DNA of 64,000 nucleotides from Myxococcus fulvus. GTDB taxonomy: Bacteria > Myxococcota > Myxococcia > Myxococcales > Myxococcaceae. The stretch covers positions 248,001-312,000 of the forward strand of contig NZ_FOIB01000005.1 in assembly GCF_900111765.1 (NCBI RefSeq). Reading direction: 5' to 3'. Below, one piece after another: positions 16,268-25,396 of the stretch. Position 1 is the first letter of the stretch, and every line of letters starts with the position of its first letter. The notes beneath the pieces are model-generated. The model had not been told where the DNA came from, did no database searches, and was given only the letters and a program-made list of their open reading frames with translations. The translations under genes and the position numbers were made by a program.

Positions 16268-17749
16268 TCACTCCTTGTCCAGCTTGCCGACGAGCGAGAG
16301 CGTGAAGGATGCGCCCATGTACTTGAAGTGCGGGCGGACCTGCAGGTTGCAGCGGTACCAGCCCGGCTGCCCCTCCACGTCCTCCACCTTGATGCGGGCG
16401 GTGCGCAGCGGACGGCGCGAGCGCACGGACGGCGCCGGGTCGTCCATGTCCGCGACGTACTGGTTGATCCACTGGTTGAGCTCGCGCTCCAGATCCGAGC
16501 GCTCCTTCCAGCTGCCGATCTGCTCGCGCTGGAGCACCTTCACGTAGTGCGCCAGGCGGGACATGATGAACATGTAGGGCAGCTGGGTGCCCAGCCGGTA
16601 GTTCGTCTCGGCGACCTTGCCCTCGGGGCTGTTGCCGAAGAACTTGGGCTTCTGCACGGAGTTGGCGGAGAAGAACGCCGCGTTGTCCGTGTCCTTGCGG
16701 AACACCAGGCCGATGAAGCCCTCCTCCGACAGCTCGTACTCGCGCCGCTCGGTGAGGAGCACCTCGGTGGGGATCTTCGTTTGAATCTCCCCCATGGCCT
16801 CGTACTGGTGCAGCGGCAGCTGCTCCACCGCGCCGCCCGCCTGGGGACCGATGATGTTCGGGCACCAGCGGAACTTGGCGAACGAGTCCGTCACGCGCGT
16901 GGCGAACGCCGTGGAGGCATAGCCCCACAGGTAGCGGTCATGCGAGCCGACCACGTCCTCGGTGAAGTTGAACGACTTCACCGGCACCGTCTTCTCGCTG
17001 TAGGGCAGCCGCAGCAGGAAGCGCGGCATGCACAGGCCCACGTAGCGCGCGTCCTCGCTCTCGCGGAACGAGTGCCAGCGCGCGTACTGCGGCCCCTCGA
17101 ACAGGGACTTCAGGTCCTTGAGCGCCGGCAGCTCCAGGAACGAAGGCTGGCCGAAGAACTCCGGCGAGGCGTTGGCCACGAAGGGCGTATGGGACATGGC
17201 CGCCACGGAGGCGATGCTGCGCAAGAGCGTCAGGTCCTCCGCGCCCGGACCGATGTCGAAGTTGCCCACCACCAGGCCGTAGGGCTTGCCACCGAAGACG
17301 CCGTACTCGTTGGAGTAGACGGTGCGGTACAGGCCGGACTTCACCACCTCCGGCGCGTCCTCGAAGTCGGTGAGCAGGTCCTGCTTGGAGGCGTTGAGCA
17401 CCTCCACCCGGACGTTCTCCCGGAAGTCGGTGCGCTCCACCAGGAACTTGAGCGAGCGCCACGCGGACTCCAGCGACTGGAGGTCCTTGTGGTGGAGGAT
17501 TTCGTTGACCTGCGCGCTCAGCCGCTGGTCCACCTCCGCGATCATCGCGTCCACCAGCGCCTTGTCCACGCGCTCGGTCGACCGGCCCGGGGCCAGCATC
17601 TCCGCGATGAAGGCCTGGACGCCGCGACGGGCCACGTCGTAGCCGTCGTCGTTGGGCTTCATCTTCGTCTCGGACAGGATTTCGTCCAGGAGCGAGGGGG
17701 CGGCATCGGCGGTCTCGACCGGGGCCAACGCCTTGGCTTCAGTGCTCAT
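16268..17749 (-). CDS. tssC: T6SS sheath large subunit TssC (VipB)
   Basis: Large component of the contractile sheath, co-assembled with TssB. 493 residues from the ATG at 17749; a GTG at 17758 could add three residues and is closer to the AAAGG ribosome site. Family marks include a segment near LESAWRSLKFLVERTDFRENV, GEIQTKIPTEVLLTERREYELSEEGFIGL and the C-terminal HFKYMGASFTLSLVGKLDKE. Directly downstream of tssB, as is usual for the pair. Confidence 0.97.
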   Translation of the reverse strand: MSTEAKALAPVETADAAPSLLDEILSETKMKPNDDGYDVARRGVQAFIAEMLAPGRSTERVDKALVDAMIAEVDQRLSAQVNEILHHKDLQSLESAWRSLKFLVERTDFRENVRVEVLNASKQDLLTDFEDAPEVVKSGLYRTVYSNEYGVFGGKPYGLVVGNFDIGPGAEDLTLLRSIASVAAMSHTPFVANASPEFFGQPSFLELPALKDLKSLFEGPQYARWHSFRESEDARYVGLCMPRFLLRLPYSEKTVPVKSFNFTEDVVGSHDRYLWGYASTAFATRVTDSFAKFRWCPNIIGPQAGGAVEQLPLHQYEAMGEIQTKIPTEVLLTERREYELSEEGFIGLVFRKDTDNAAFFSANSVQKPKFFGNSPEGKVAETNYRLGTQLPYMFIMSRLAHYVKVLQREQIGSWKERSDLERELNQWINQYVADMDDPAPSVRSRRPLRTARIKVEDVEGQPGWYRCNLQVRPHFKYMGASFTLSLVGKLDKE

Positions 17750-17789
17750 CTGTGTCACGCCTTTTCTGAGTGCGTTTGCGAATGCCGCC

Positions 17790-18284
17790 CTACTCCGACT
17801 TCTTGTCCAGCCCCAGCTCCGCCATCAATCGCTGACGTCCCTCGGTGTCCCCGAGCAGCGTCTGGATCTTCTTGCGGAAGGCGGGCACGTTGCCCAGCGG
17901 GCCCTTCAGCGCGTTGAGCGCCGCGCGCAGCTGCAACAGCTGGTGCAGCTCCGGCACCTGGTTGACGATGCCCTCCGGCGTGAAGTCCGCCAGCGTCTGG
18001 AACTTCAACGAGACAGACATGGACGCGTCCGGCTCGTTGGAGAGCTTGTTGGGCACACTCACGTCCAGTGAAAGCCCCTGCTTGGCCATCACCTCGTTGA
18101 AGTTGCCCTTGTCGATGTTGATGGGCGCGCGCTCCTCCACGGGGCGCTCATCCTGACGACCGGTGTAGTCGCCCACCACGAGGACCTTGAGCGGCAGCTC
18201 GACCTCCGACTGCGCATTCCCGGTCTCCGACTTGTAGACGATGTTGACGCGCTCCTTCGGAGCCACAGACCCTTCCTTGCTCAC
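17790..18284 (-). CDS. tssB: T6SS sheath small subunit TssB (VipA)
   Basis: Small sheath component, 164 residues, needed for TssC solubility and sheath polymerisation. The GTG start at 18284 has a perfect AGGAGG seven bases upstream. Signature segments are APKERVNIVYKSE and ELPLKVLVVGDYTG, followed by INIDKGNFNEVMAKQGLSL, all typical of the VipA family. It lies 40 bases upstream of tssC. Confidence 0.97.
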   Translation of the reverse strand: MSKEGSVAPKERVNIVYKSETGNAQSEVELPLKVLVVGDYTGRQDERPVEERAPINIDKGNFNEVMAKQGLSLDVSVPNKLSNEPDASMSVSLKFQTLADFTPEGIVNQVPELHQLLQLRAALNALKGPLGNVPAFRKKIQTLLGDTEGRQRLMAELGLDKKSE

Positions 18285-18324
18285 CGCACGACCTCCTGGT
18301 TGGGGATGGCTTCGCTGCCCCCCG

Positions 18325-19956
18325 TCACAGAGACACCTTCAGCGCAGCACCGGGATCAAGCAGACAAAGCCGATGATAACGGGCAGTGAAGTCAGACACC
18401 AGCGCCTCCGGCGACTTTGGAGGAGGCCGCGTGAGCGCAAGCCATCCTTCCAGACACTCCGCCGCGAGCGCCGGCTCCCAGACATCCAGCCCGTGCGTCA
18501 CCGACTCCCGGTCCAAAGACTCATAGAGGGCCCGCGCCACGGGGGCCTGCCCCGCCGCCGCGCACAGCCGCGCGAGCGAGAGCCGGGCCACGAATCGCTT
18601 GCGGCCCGTGCCCGCAGCGCCCACCTGGGTCTGCAGCAGCCCCACGGCGCCCGCGGGATTCCCACCGGCCAATAGCTTGCGCGCCTCGGCCAGCACGTCC
18701 GCGCCGCCGTCATCCTTCTCATCGCGCGAGGCCGGTGTGACCGACGGCGCCACAGGCGTGGCGAGCACGGTGTCCAGCCAGGTCCGCGTCTCATTGGAGG
18801 CCACGGGCGTGCCGTCGCCGAAGAGCAGCCCGGGGACGGCGGGCATGCGCTTGAGCCACGAGGCCAGCTCGCCCATCAGCGCCTGGCGCGCGGCGCCGTG
18901 TCCCAGCTCGCCCAGCGCCCGCGCGCTGAGGAAGTGCGGGTCCAGGAAGAAGCGGTGCTGGACGAGCGCCGACTCGGACTCCTCGAGCAGCTCCACCCAG
19001 CGCGCGTTCGCCGCCATGCGCTCCAGGTTGGCCCGCAGCGCGGCGGGCGGCGCGGGGATGCTCGTCTTGCCGCTGGCGTCCCCCGGAGGCGGCTGGGCCA
19101 GGTGCAGGTAGAGCCCCACGCGCAGGAGCCGGTAGGGCATGGGCTCCGCGGGCGACGCGCGCCGCACGAGCCCCGCCGCGCTCGCCAGCGCCGTGCCCGT
19201 CTGGCGCAGGAAGTCCACCGCGCCCTCCGCGCTCGCCAGCGCGCCCACCTCGGGCATCGCCGCCGCGGGCGCGGCCACCGGCGCGACCTTCGGTGGCGGA
19301 GGAGGCGCCGCGGCCGGAGCAGTCGGCGCGCTCGGGGCCGGTGCGGGCTTGTATGTGACGGGTGCGACGGGCGGCGGAGGCGGCGCGGCCTCGGGCAGCG
19401 ACGCGAGCAGGCGCTGGACGCTCTCCAGCAGCGGGCGCATCGCGGGCCCGTTGGCCTCGAACTTCTGACGCGCCACCTCCGCCAGGCGCTTGGCCGCGAC
19501 GTCGAGCGCCTCCACGCGCTCGCGGTCCGACGCGCCCACCTCCAGCGACGGCAGCTGATTGGACGCGCGCTCCACCAGCCACGTCACCGCGTTGGAGCGG
19601 CCGCGCATGCGCGTCAGCTCCGGGAAGAGCTCCGGCCAGTAGCGGTCCATCAGCTCGGAGACGACGACGAGGCCCGTGGCGAGCCCGTCCAGGCCCTGCG
19701 TCTGGTACAGGCCCTGGGCCAGGTACGTGGCGATGCGCAGGTCCTTCGAGCTCGTCTGCAGCACCTTGCCGCTGGAGTCCAGGACGAGCGCCCAATCGAC
19801 GGCGCCGCCGGTGACGGCCTCCAGCTTGGCCACCTCCGCGAGCACGGCCAGGTAGCCCGGCTCCGACTTGGCCGCCTTGCCCGCGGGCGACGCCGCCGAC
19901 ACGGGTTCCAACCACTCCTTCGCGCGCTGCTTGAGCTGCTCCAACGTCATCGCCAT
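18325..19956 (-). CDS. tssA: T6SS assembly-cap protein TssA (ImpA N-terminal domain)
   Basis: Organises baseplate and coordinates tube and sheath growth. 543 residues. The N-terminal ImpA-type domain (about 1-125) shows the segment DLRIATYLAQGLYQTQGLDG and ELMDRYWPELFPE. A Pro/Ala-rich linker (about 195-250) separates it from a helical C-terminal domain with a TPR-like stretch. AAGGAGGG precedes the ATG. It lies between tagF and tssB. The low-complexity linker is long; otherwise the protein is ordinary for the class with a divergent C-terminus. Confidence 0.93.
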   Translation of the reverse strand: MAMTLEQLKQRAKEWLEPVSAASPAGKAAKSEPGYLAVLAEVAKLEAVTGGAVDWALVLDSSGKVLQTSSKDLRIATYLAQGLYQTQGLDGLATGLVVVSELMDRYWPELFPELTRMRGRSNAVTWLVERASNQLPSLEVGASDRERVEALDVAAKRLAEVARQKFEANGPAMRPLLESVQRLLASLPEAAPPPPPVAPVTYKPAPAPSAPTAPAAAPPPPPKVAPVAAPAAAMPEVGALASAEGAVDFLRQTGTALASAAGLVRRASPAEPMPYRLLRVGLYLHLAQPPPGDASGKTSIPAPPAALRANLERMAANARWVELLEESESALVQHRFFLDPHFLSARALGELGHGAARQALMGELASWLKRMPAVPGLLFGDGTPVASNETRTWLDTVLATPVAPSVTPASRDEKDDGGADVLAEARKLLAGGNPAGAVGLLQTQVGAAGTGRKRFVARLSLARLCAAAGQAPVARALYESLDRESVTHGLDVWEPALAAECLEGWLALTRPPPKSPEALVSDFTARYHRLCLLDPGAALKVSL

Positions 19957-19987
19957 CTGCCCTCCTTTCGCCGTGCGGCCTTCGTGC

Positions 19988-20926
19988 TCAGGTCCCGAAC
20001 GCGGCGAGCAGGGACTCCACCGGGGTGGTGGGGTCCTCGAGCGCCTGTCGCCTCGCGGGAGAGAGCGCCTTCTGCGCGCTGTCGATGGCGGACTGCTGCC
20101 GGGTGAGCAGCGGCCACACCTTCATGCTGGAGTGCTCGGGCTTCGCCAGGTGCATCAGCAGCGCGACGCCCGGCGTGCCGATGGACAACAGCAGCCGTGG
20201 CGACGGCCCCAGGTGCCAGAACATCGCCGGGGGCATCGAGCGCCAGCCCAGCTGCCGCTTCGCCAGCTCCGCCCAGCAGAAGGGCCCGAGCGCCTCCGGG
20301 AACGGACACTCCAGCGTCACGCCCGGCTTCGCGGGCTCCTTGCCGCGCTCGGCCTGGCAGGCCTTCAGGAAGGTGTTGAACGCGTAGTAGGCCACGCCGG
20401 GCGCGGCGCCGTCGCCCTGCAGTCGCTGGACGAGCGGACCCGCGGGGAGCGACTCCAGCCGTCGGCGCTGCGCGCTCGCGCCCATGGCGTCCGCGGAGGA
20501 CACCGCGGAGAGCGCCTCCACGCGCGACTCCAGCTCGCTGGCGGACAGCGTCGCGGCGTCCGCGAGCAGGCGCGCGCCGGCGGCGAAGAAGGCCCGGAAG
20601 CTGTCGGGAATCGAGGGGAACTGCTCCGCCGCGCCCGCCGCGTCGACGGCGACGTACACGGCGAGCGGGAAGACGCGGCCCACCTTGTCCGTGCTCGTCG
20701 CCAGCGTGCCCACCAGCGCCTGGCGTCCGCCGGGCATGGTGAAGACGAAGCACGTGGGCTCCGAGGGCAGCTGGGTGTTGGCGCGCCGCACCGCCTCGTG
20801 CGACTCCTCCAGCCACCGGTGGAAGGCCTGCGACACGGCATCCGCCGCGTTCCAGCGGATGAAGTCTCCCTGACACGGCGCCTTGCCCAGGAGCGCCACC
20901 TGGTTGCGACCGACTACCCCGAGCAT
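19988..20926 (-). CDS. tagF: T6SS-associated protein TagF (ImpM family)
   Basis: In Pseudomonas and Agrobacterium TagF represses T6SS activity post-translationally through Fha. About 312 residues, starting MLGVVGRNQVALLGKAPCQGDF, where the GKxPxxGDF element is the hallmark of the family, followed by WLEESHEAVRRA. The ATG lies 13 bases inside the end of tssM with GGGAGG in front, so the two are translationally coupled. A normal C-terminal part is present and no PppA fusion is seen. Confidence 0.93.
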   Translation of the reverse strand: MLGVVGRNQVALLGKAPCQGDFIRWNAADAVSQAFHRWLEESHEAVRRANTQLPSEPTCFVFTMPGGRQALVGTLATSTDKVGRVFPLAVYVAVDAAGAAEQFPSIPDSFRAFFAAGARLLADAATLSASELESRVEALSAVSSADAMGASAQRRRLESLPAGPLVQRLQGDGAAPGVAYYAFNTFLKACQAERGKEPAKPGVTLECPFPEALGPFCWAELAKRQLGWRSMPPAMFWHLGPSPRLLLSIGTPGVALLMHLAKPEHSSMKVWPLLTRQQSAIDSAQKALSPARRQALEDPTTPVESLLAAFGT

Positions 20927-23900
20927 CCCACGCCTCCCTTCGCGATGACGCGTGGAGGACTCATCCCCGGCGCGCGGAATGGCTGCATCATCTTGGGGGT
21001 GCGGCCCGTGGACACGCCGAAGAACGGCGAGGCGCTGCGCGTCGGCCGGAAGTCGATGACGACCTCGGTGTCCAGCGAGGGCATCGCCCACGTCACCGAG
21101 AACGTCCGTCCGGCGCCCGCGACACTCGGCGTGCCCTCCTCCATCAGGCGGAACAAGCCCCACTCGCCCTCCTGCTCGAGCGTCTCCGTCTTGCCCTGGT
21201 TGTTGCGCACGCGGATGGTGGCCCCCACCGCCTTGCCACCCTTCCCCGGCCACTCGAAGTTGTGCCACTCCTCGGGGCCGTTGTTGTACTCGACCGTCTG
21301 TCCGTCCACCGTGAAGCGGATGGAGGACAGCTTCGGCGAGGGGCGGATGTGGAAGGCGAACTTCACTCCCGGCTCGGCGTCGCGCGGGGCGAAGAGCGAC
21401 TCGGAGATCTCCCGCGAGCGCGCGAGGAACGAGAGCACGGAGCCGTAGTACATGTTGCCGCCCGCGCGGCCCGCGCGCGTGACGAACTTGAAGCGCGTCC
21501 CCGACTGCTCGACGTGGCTCTTGAGCACGCCGCCGTAGAAGCCCCACAGCGTGCCGGACTCGAAGCGATAGAAGTCCCCCACGTCCGCCACAGCCGCGTC
21601 CTGCCCGTTGCGGTTGAAGGGGTAGTGTCCCGCCAGCTTCTGCTTGAAGGCGTTGGCCACCTCACTGCACCACTGGTCGCTCGCCTTGCCGCCCTGCTCC
21701 TTGATGGTCAATTCGGAGATGGCCTCGATGGGCGGCCACAGCAGCGAATGGATGAGCGGGCGCCACCCCTCCTGCGCCTGGATGAGCGTCTGGATGCTCA
21801 CGCGCGCCGTCTGCACCCGCGTCATCATCGCGGCCGTCTCCGACTGGCTCTCCATGGAGGCGCGCTGCGCGTCGCGAAGGAACTGCAGCTGCTCCTGGTA
21901 GATGTCCAGGGGGATGGCCTCGGGAGGAGGCGCATCGGGCCCCTTGGCCTGCGGTGGCGCGGCGCCGAACTTCAAGAGGCCCGCGAAGGCCGGCTCCACG
22001 TCGTCCGCGGTGTAGTCGCGCACTTCCTCTTCGCTCGGCGGCCCGTCATCGGCGAGCTTCCCGTTGGCGAACCGCACCCCCGTCTCGATGGCCTTCCCCT
22101 TGGGGCCCAGCTTCTGCTTGAGCTTGTCGAGCATGCCCTCCGCGTCGGACTTGCCCTCCTCCTGCTCGCCGCCCAGCCGCACGTTGAAGGCCACGGCGCG
22201 GAAGAGCTTTCCCAGCAGGGGCGGCTCGCCACGGGTGAGGTCCTCCAGCATGGCCAGCGCCACCGTCGTGTCCGTGGGCGCTTTCATGCTCAGCTTGCTG
22301 AGGAACTCCTGCCACTCCTCGATGTACTGCTTGTAGTAGGCGGAGCGCAGCGCCCGCTCCTGGCGCGCCAGCTCGATTTCGTTGGTGGAGTCGGCGTCCT
22401 TGTCCAGGACCCAGATGTCCGCGCCCTGCAGCGGGTGCTCCAGCTTGGGCGCCACGATCTTCTCCCAGGCCCTGCGCGTGAAGGCGGCGCGCACGCGCCC
22501 GGGGGCATCCTGGGGCTCCTTGATATGGCCGTCCTTGATGTGCTGGGCGGAGCTGCCCAGGATCGAGGAGAGGGTGACGTCGTACTGGTCCTTCTTGCGC
22601 GACACCTCCGAGATGAGCTGCGCCAGCGCGAGCTCGGAGAACGGCAGCCGGTCCAGCACCACGCGCACGTCGCGCACCACCTGGTCGTTGCGCGTGAAGG
22701 CGAGCGTGGAGTCCTGCGCCAGCAGCTTCACGTACAGGTCGATGTGGTTCGCCATCTGCGTCGTGCGGTGGGCGCTCTCGGTGAAGCCCGCCTTGCGCCC
22801 CCACCGCTCCCGGAGGCTGTTGACGATCCACTCGCGCTCCGCCTCACCCAGCTCCGGCTCGCGGGGCGTGCGAGGTCCGGAGAGCAGCAGGTGCAGCTTC
22901 AGCCGGTCGAAGTAGAGCGCGTATGAGTTCGCCGAGGGCCGCTCGTCCTCGCGCGACTTCGCCACCCAGGTCTTCGCGTCCTTGAGGTCCCCCGTGAGCA
23001 CCGGGTCCACCAGCACGCGGCGCACGGTGGCGCCGTAGAACGCGCCGAGCGGCCCCAGGAGGTCGTCGCCCCGGTACATGCCGAAGCGCATCCCGGTGGG
23101 CGGGCCGTCCTCCTTCCACAGGAGCAGCTGGTCCAACTGCTGCCGCATGGGCATCATCGCGTCGACCATCTTCCCGGCGCCGCCCTCCTTGTTGGCCTCC
23201 TCCAGCTTGAGGGCCTGCGCCATCACCCGAGTCGTCTGGATGAACTTGCGGTTCTCGAAGAAGGACATCGCCGGGAACAGCAGGATGAGCAGGGCGACCG
23301 CGAGGCAGCCTCCGGCGTACGCCAGCTGCATGCGCTTCTGGCGCTGCACCTCCGCGGAGCTGCGCATCGCCAGGTTCTGGTCCGGGAACACCACGTCCGC
23401 GAACATGTCCCGCAGGAAGTAGGAGCGGGACTCCACCGCGGGGCGGCTGCCCGAGGGCGTGGTGGTGCGACGGATGCCGAAGGCCTCCGCCATCTTGTTC
23501 ATCACCCGGTCGATGGGGCTGCCTTCCTGGGTGCCGCTGGTGAAGTACACCCCGCGCATCACCGGCGTGTCCGCGTAGACGTTCTCCGCGAACAGGGCCT
23601 GCACGAACTCGATGAGGTTGCCGCGCAGCCCCTCGAACTGCTGGGGGAAGCGGAAGATGCGCTCGCGCGTCTCCGGGTGCCGCTCCGAGCCCAGGCGCAC
23701 GATGGAGCGCTGCTCCACCACCTCCGCCAGCTCGTCGAAGCGCACCGCGAACGTCTCACCGATGGCCTCGCGCGCGTCCTCGGGCCGCAGCGTGAAGCCC
23801 CAGATCTGCCCGCGCTCCGTCTTCGCCAGGTCGCCGAAGAGGTCCACGAAGCCCGCGAGCAGGTCGCACTTGGTGAACATCACGTAGACGGGGACGATCA

Positions 23901-24615
23901 TCTTCAACCGTTCCATCACCTCGTCCACGCGCTCGCGGATGGTCTGCGCGAGCTGCACCGTCTGCTCCTCGTCGATGCCGATGAGCTCACCCACGCTCAC
24001 CGCCACCACCAGTCCGTTGACCGGCTTGCGCGGGCGGTTGCGCTTGAGCATGTCCAGGAAGCTCAGCCACTCCTCGCGGTCATCGTCCTCCGTGGTGTAC
24101 CGGCCGGCCGTGTCGAGGATGACGCCCTCGTTGGTCAGCCACCACTCGCAGTTGCGCGTGCCGCCCACGCCCTTCACGCCGCCGCCGCGCGCCGACAGGT
24201 ACGGGAACTGGATGCCCGAGTTGCGCAGCGCCGTGCTCTTCCCGGAGCCCGGCGGGCCGATGATCATGTACCAGGGCAGCACCGACAGCGCGTCCTTGCC
24301 CTGCCTGGCGCGCGCCAGCTTGGAGGACTTGAGCGACTGGAGCGCCTTGGAGAACTCGGCCTGCATGGCCTGGATCTCCTCCTGCTGATCCGGCCGCACG
24401 CTCTGCAGCTGGGCGTCCGCCTGAACGCCCAGCTCCCGCTCGATGTCGCGCGCGGCCTTGGACGCCAGGTGGCGCTGGTACAGGTACGCGCCGATGACGA
24501 TGGCCACCAGCAGCACGGTGGGGACGATGGCGCCCCACAGCGGCAGGCTGAACAGGATGACGACGGTCCACACCATGACGATGAAGACCGCGATGAACAA
24601 AGTGAGCAGCAGCAT
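20914..24615 (-). CDS. tssM: T6SS membrane-complex protein TssM (IcmF)
   Basis: Inner-membrane scaffold that spans the periplasm and contacts TssJ. 1233 residues. Two N-terminal membrane segments (about 2-24 and 27-47), a cytoplasmic NTPase-like domain with an intact Walker A GPPGSGKS (120-127) and DTAGRY, a third membrane segment (about 430-450), then a long periplasmic region ending in a TssM C-terminal beta domain. Some TssM proteins lack Walker A; here it is kept. Starts 10 bases after the tssL stop. Confidence 0.96.
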   Translation of the reverse strand: MLLLTLFIAVFIVMVWTVVILFSLPLWGAIVPTVLLVAIVIGAYLYQRHLASKAARDIERELGVQADAQLQSVRPDQQEEIQAMQAEFSKALQSLKSSKLARARQGKDALSVLPWYMIIGPPGSGKSTALRNSGIQFPYLSARGGGVKGVGGTRNCEWWLTNEGVILDTAGRYTTEDDDREEWLSFLDMLKRNRPRKPVNGLVVAVSVGELIGIDEEQTVQLAQTIRERVDEVMERLKMIVPVYVMFTKCDLLAGFVDLFGDLAKTERGQIWGFTLRPEDAREAIGETFAVRFDELAEVVEQRSIVRLGSERHPETRERIFRFPQQFEGLRGNLIEFVQALFAENVYADTPVMRGVYFTSGTQEGSPIDRVMNKMAEAFGIRRTTTPSGSRPAVESRSYFLRDMFADVVFPDQNLAMRSSAEVQRQKRMQLAYAGGCLAVALLILLFPAMSFFENRKFIQTTRVMAQALKLEEANKEGGAGKMVDAMMPMRQQLDQLLLWKEDGPPTGMRFGMYRGDDLLGPLGAFYGATVRRVLVDPVLTGDLKDAKTWVAKSREDERPSANSYALYFDRLKLHLLLSGPRTPREPELGEAEREWIVNSLRERWGRKAGFTESAHRTTQMANHIDLYVKLLAQDSTLAFTRNDQVVRDVRVVLDRLPFSELALAQLISEVSRKKDQYDVTLSSILGSSAQHIKDGHIKEPQDAPGRVRAAFTRRAWEKIVAPKLEHPLQGADIWVLDKDADSTNEIELARQERALRSAYYKQYIEEWQEFLSKLSMKAPTDTTVALAMLEDLTRGEPPLLGKLFRAVAFNVRLGGEQEEGKSDAEGMLDKLKQKLGPKGKAIETGVRFANGKLADDGPPSEEEVRDYTADDVEPAFAGLLKFGAAPPQAKGPDAPPPEAIPLDIYQEQLQFLRDAQRASMESQSETAAMMTRVQTARVSIQTLIQAQEGWRPLIHSLLWPPIEAISELTIKEQGGKASDQWCSEVANAFKQKLAGHYPFNRNGQDAAVADVGDFYRFESGTLWGFYGGVLKSHVEQSGTRFKFVTRAGRAGGNMYYGSVLSFLARSREISESLFAPRDAEPGVKFAFHIRPSPKLSSIRFTVDGQTVEYNNGPEEWHNFEWPGKGGKAVGATIRVRNNQGKTETLEQEGEWGLFRLMEEGTPSVAGAGRTFSVTWAMPSLDTEVVIDFRPTRSASPFFGVSTGRTPKMMQPFRAPGMSPPRVIAKGGVGCSG

Positions 24616-24625
24616 CGCGAGCGTC

Positions 24626-25306
24626 CTAGGGCTGCTGGGGAGAGGAGGCCGCGACCTCCTCGACGAGGGAGGACACGCTGCTGGACAGGCCGATGCGCAG
24701 GCCGGTGTAGACCAGCAGCGCGAAGACCACCGCGGCGGCGGAGATGGCCAACAGGGGCAGCGTGCGCTTGGCGCTCACCGCGCTGTCGGGCGGGCGGTCT
24801 CCATGGGGTGAGAGCGTCTCGGTGTCGAACTTGTGCGTGCGGGCCAGCTCCCGCTGCAGCGTCTCGGTCAGCTGCATCAGCTCCAGCTCGCCGCCCCGCA
24901 CCCGGAAGCGGCCCTTGAAGCCGAAGATGAGGCACAGGTAGTAGACGCGGAGGATTTCGGTGCGCTGCGAGTCCTTGCGCACCTCCTCCAGCCGCGTGAA
25001 GAACCCGTCACCGGCGCGGTTCTCCCGGAAGTAGTGGAACTGGAGCAGGTTCGCCAGCCAGTACTCCCGGAAGGTGTCCGCGCGCGCCAGGGCCAGCTCG
25101 TCGGCGAGCGCGACGATGGGATAGGCAATCTCCTGCGCGTCCTGGTGGTTGAAGCCCAGCTCCCCGGCGCGCTTGAGCAGCCGGTCGAAGAACGTGCGCA
25201 GCTGCCGGTGCACGAGCTCCGCCGAGGGGAGCGCATGGTCCCCGAACTGCCTCAGCTGCAGCAGTGCCCCGAAGCACTCCTGCGTGATGGAATTGATCCG
25301 GTCCAT
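24626..25306 (-). CDS. tssL: T6SS membrane-complex protein TssL (DotU family)
   Basis: Cytoplasmic-domain inner-membrane protein that links TssM and TssK. 226 residues with a helical DotU domain (about 1-160; LADELALAR, FRENRAGDGFF, LCLIFGFKGRFR) and one C-terminal membrane helix (about 183-205) with a short periplasmic tail. There is no OmpA/peptidoglycan-binding extension, so cell-wall anchoring, if any, must come from another protein. The start is the ATG encoding MDRINSITQ. Confidence 0.95.
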   Translation of the reverse strand: MDRINSITQECFGALLQLRQFGDHALPSAELVHRQLRTFFDRLLKRAGELGFNHQDAQEIAYPIVALADELALARADTFREYWLANLLQFHYFRENRAGDGFFTRLEEVRKDSQRTEILRVYYLCLIFGFKGRFRVRGGELELMQLTETLQRELARTHKFDTETLSPHGDRPPDSAVSAKRTLPLLAISAAAVVFALLVYTGLRIGLSSSVSSLVEEVAASSPQQP

Positions 25307-25396
25307 CCTGTCGATGCCTCCACCCCATGTCGACAGGGAGCCTCACCGCGAACCGCCACTCGCCGGTGTTTGGACGGCCCCCCGCACGACCTTGTT

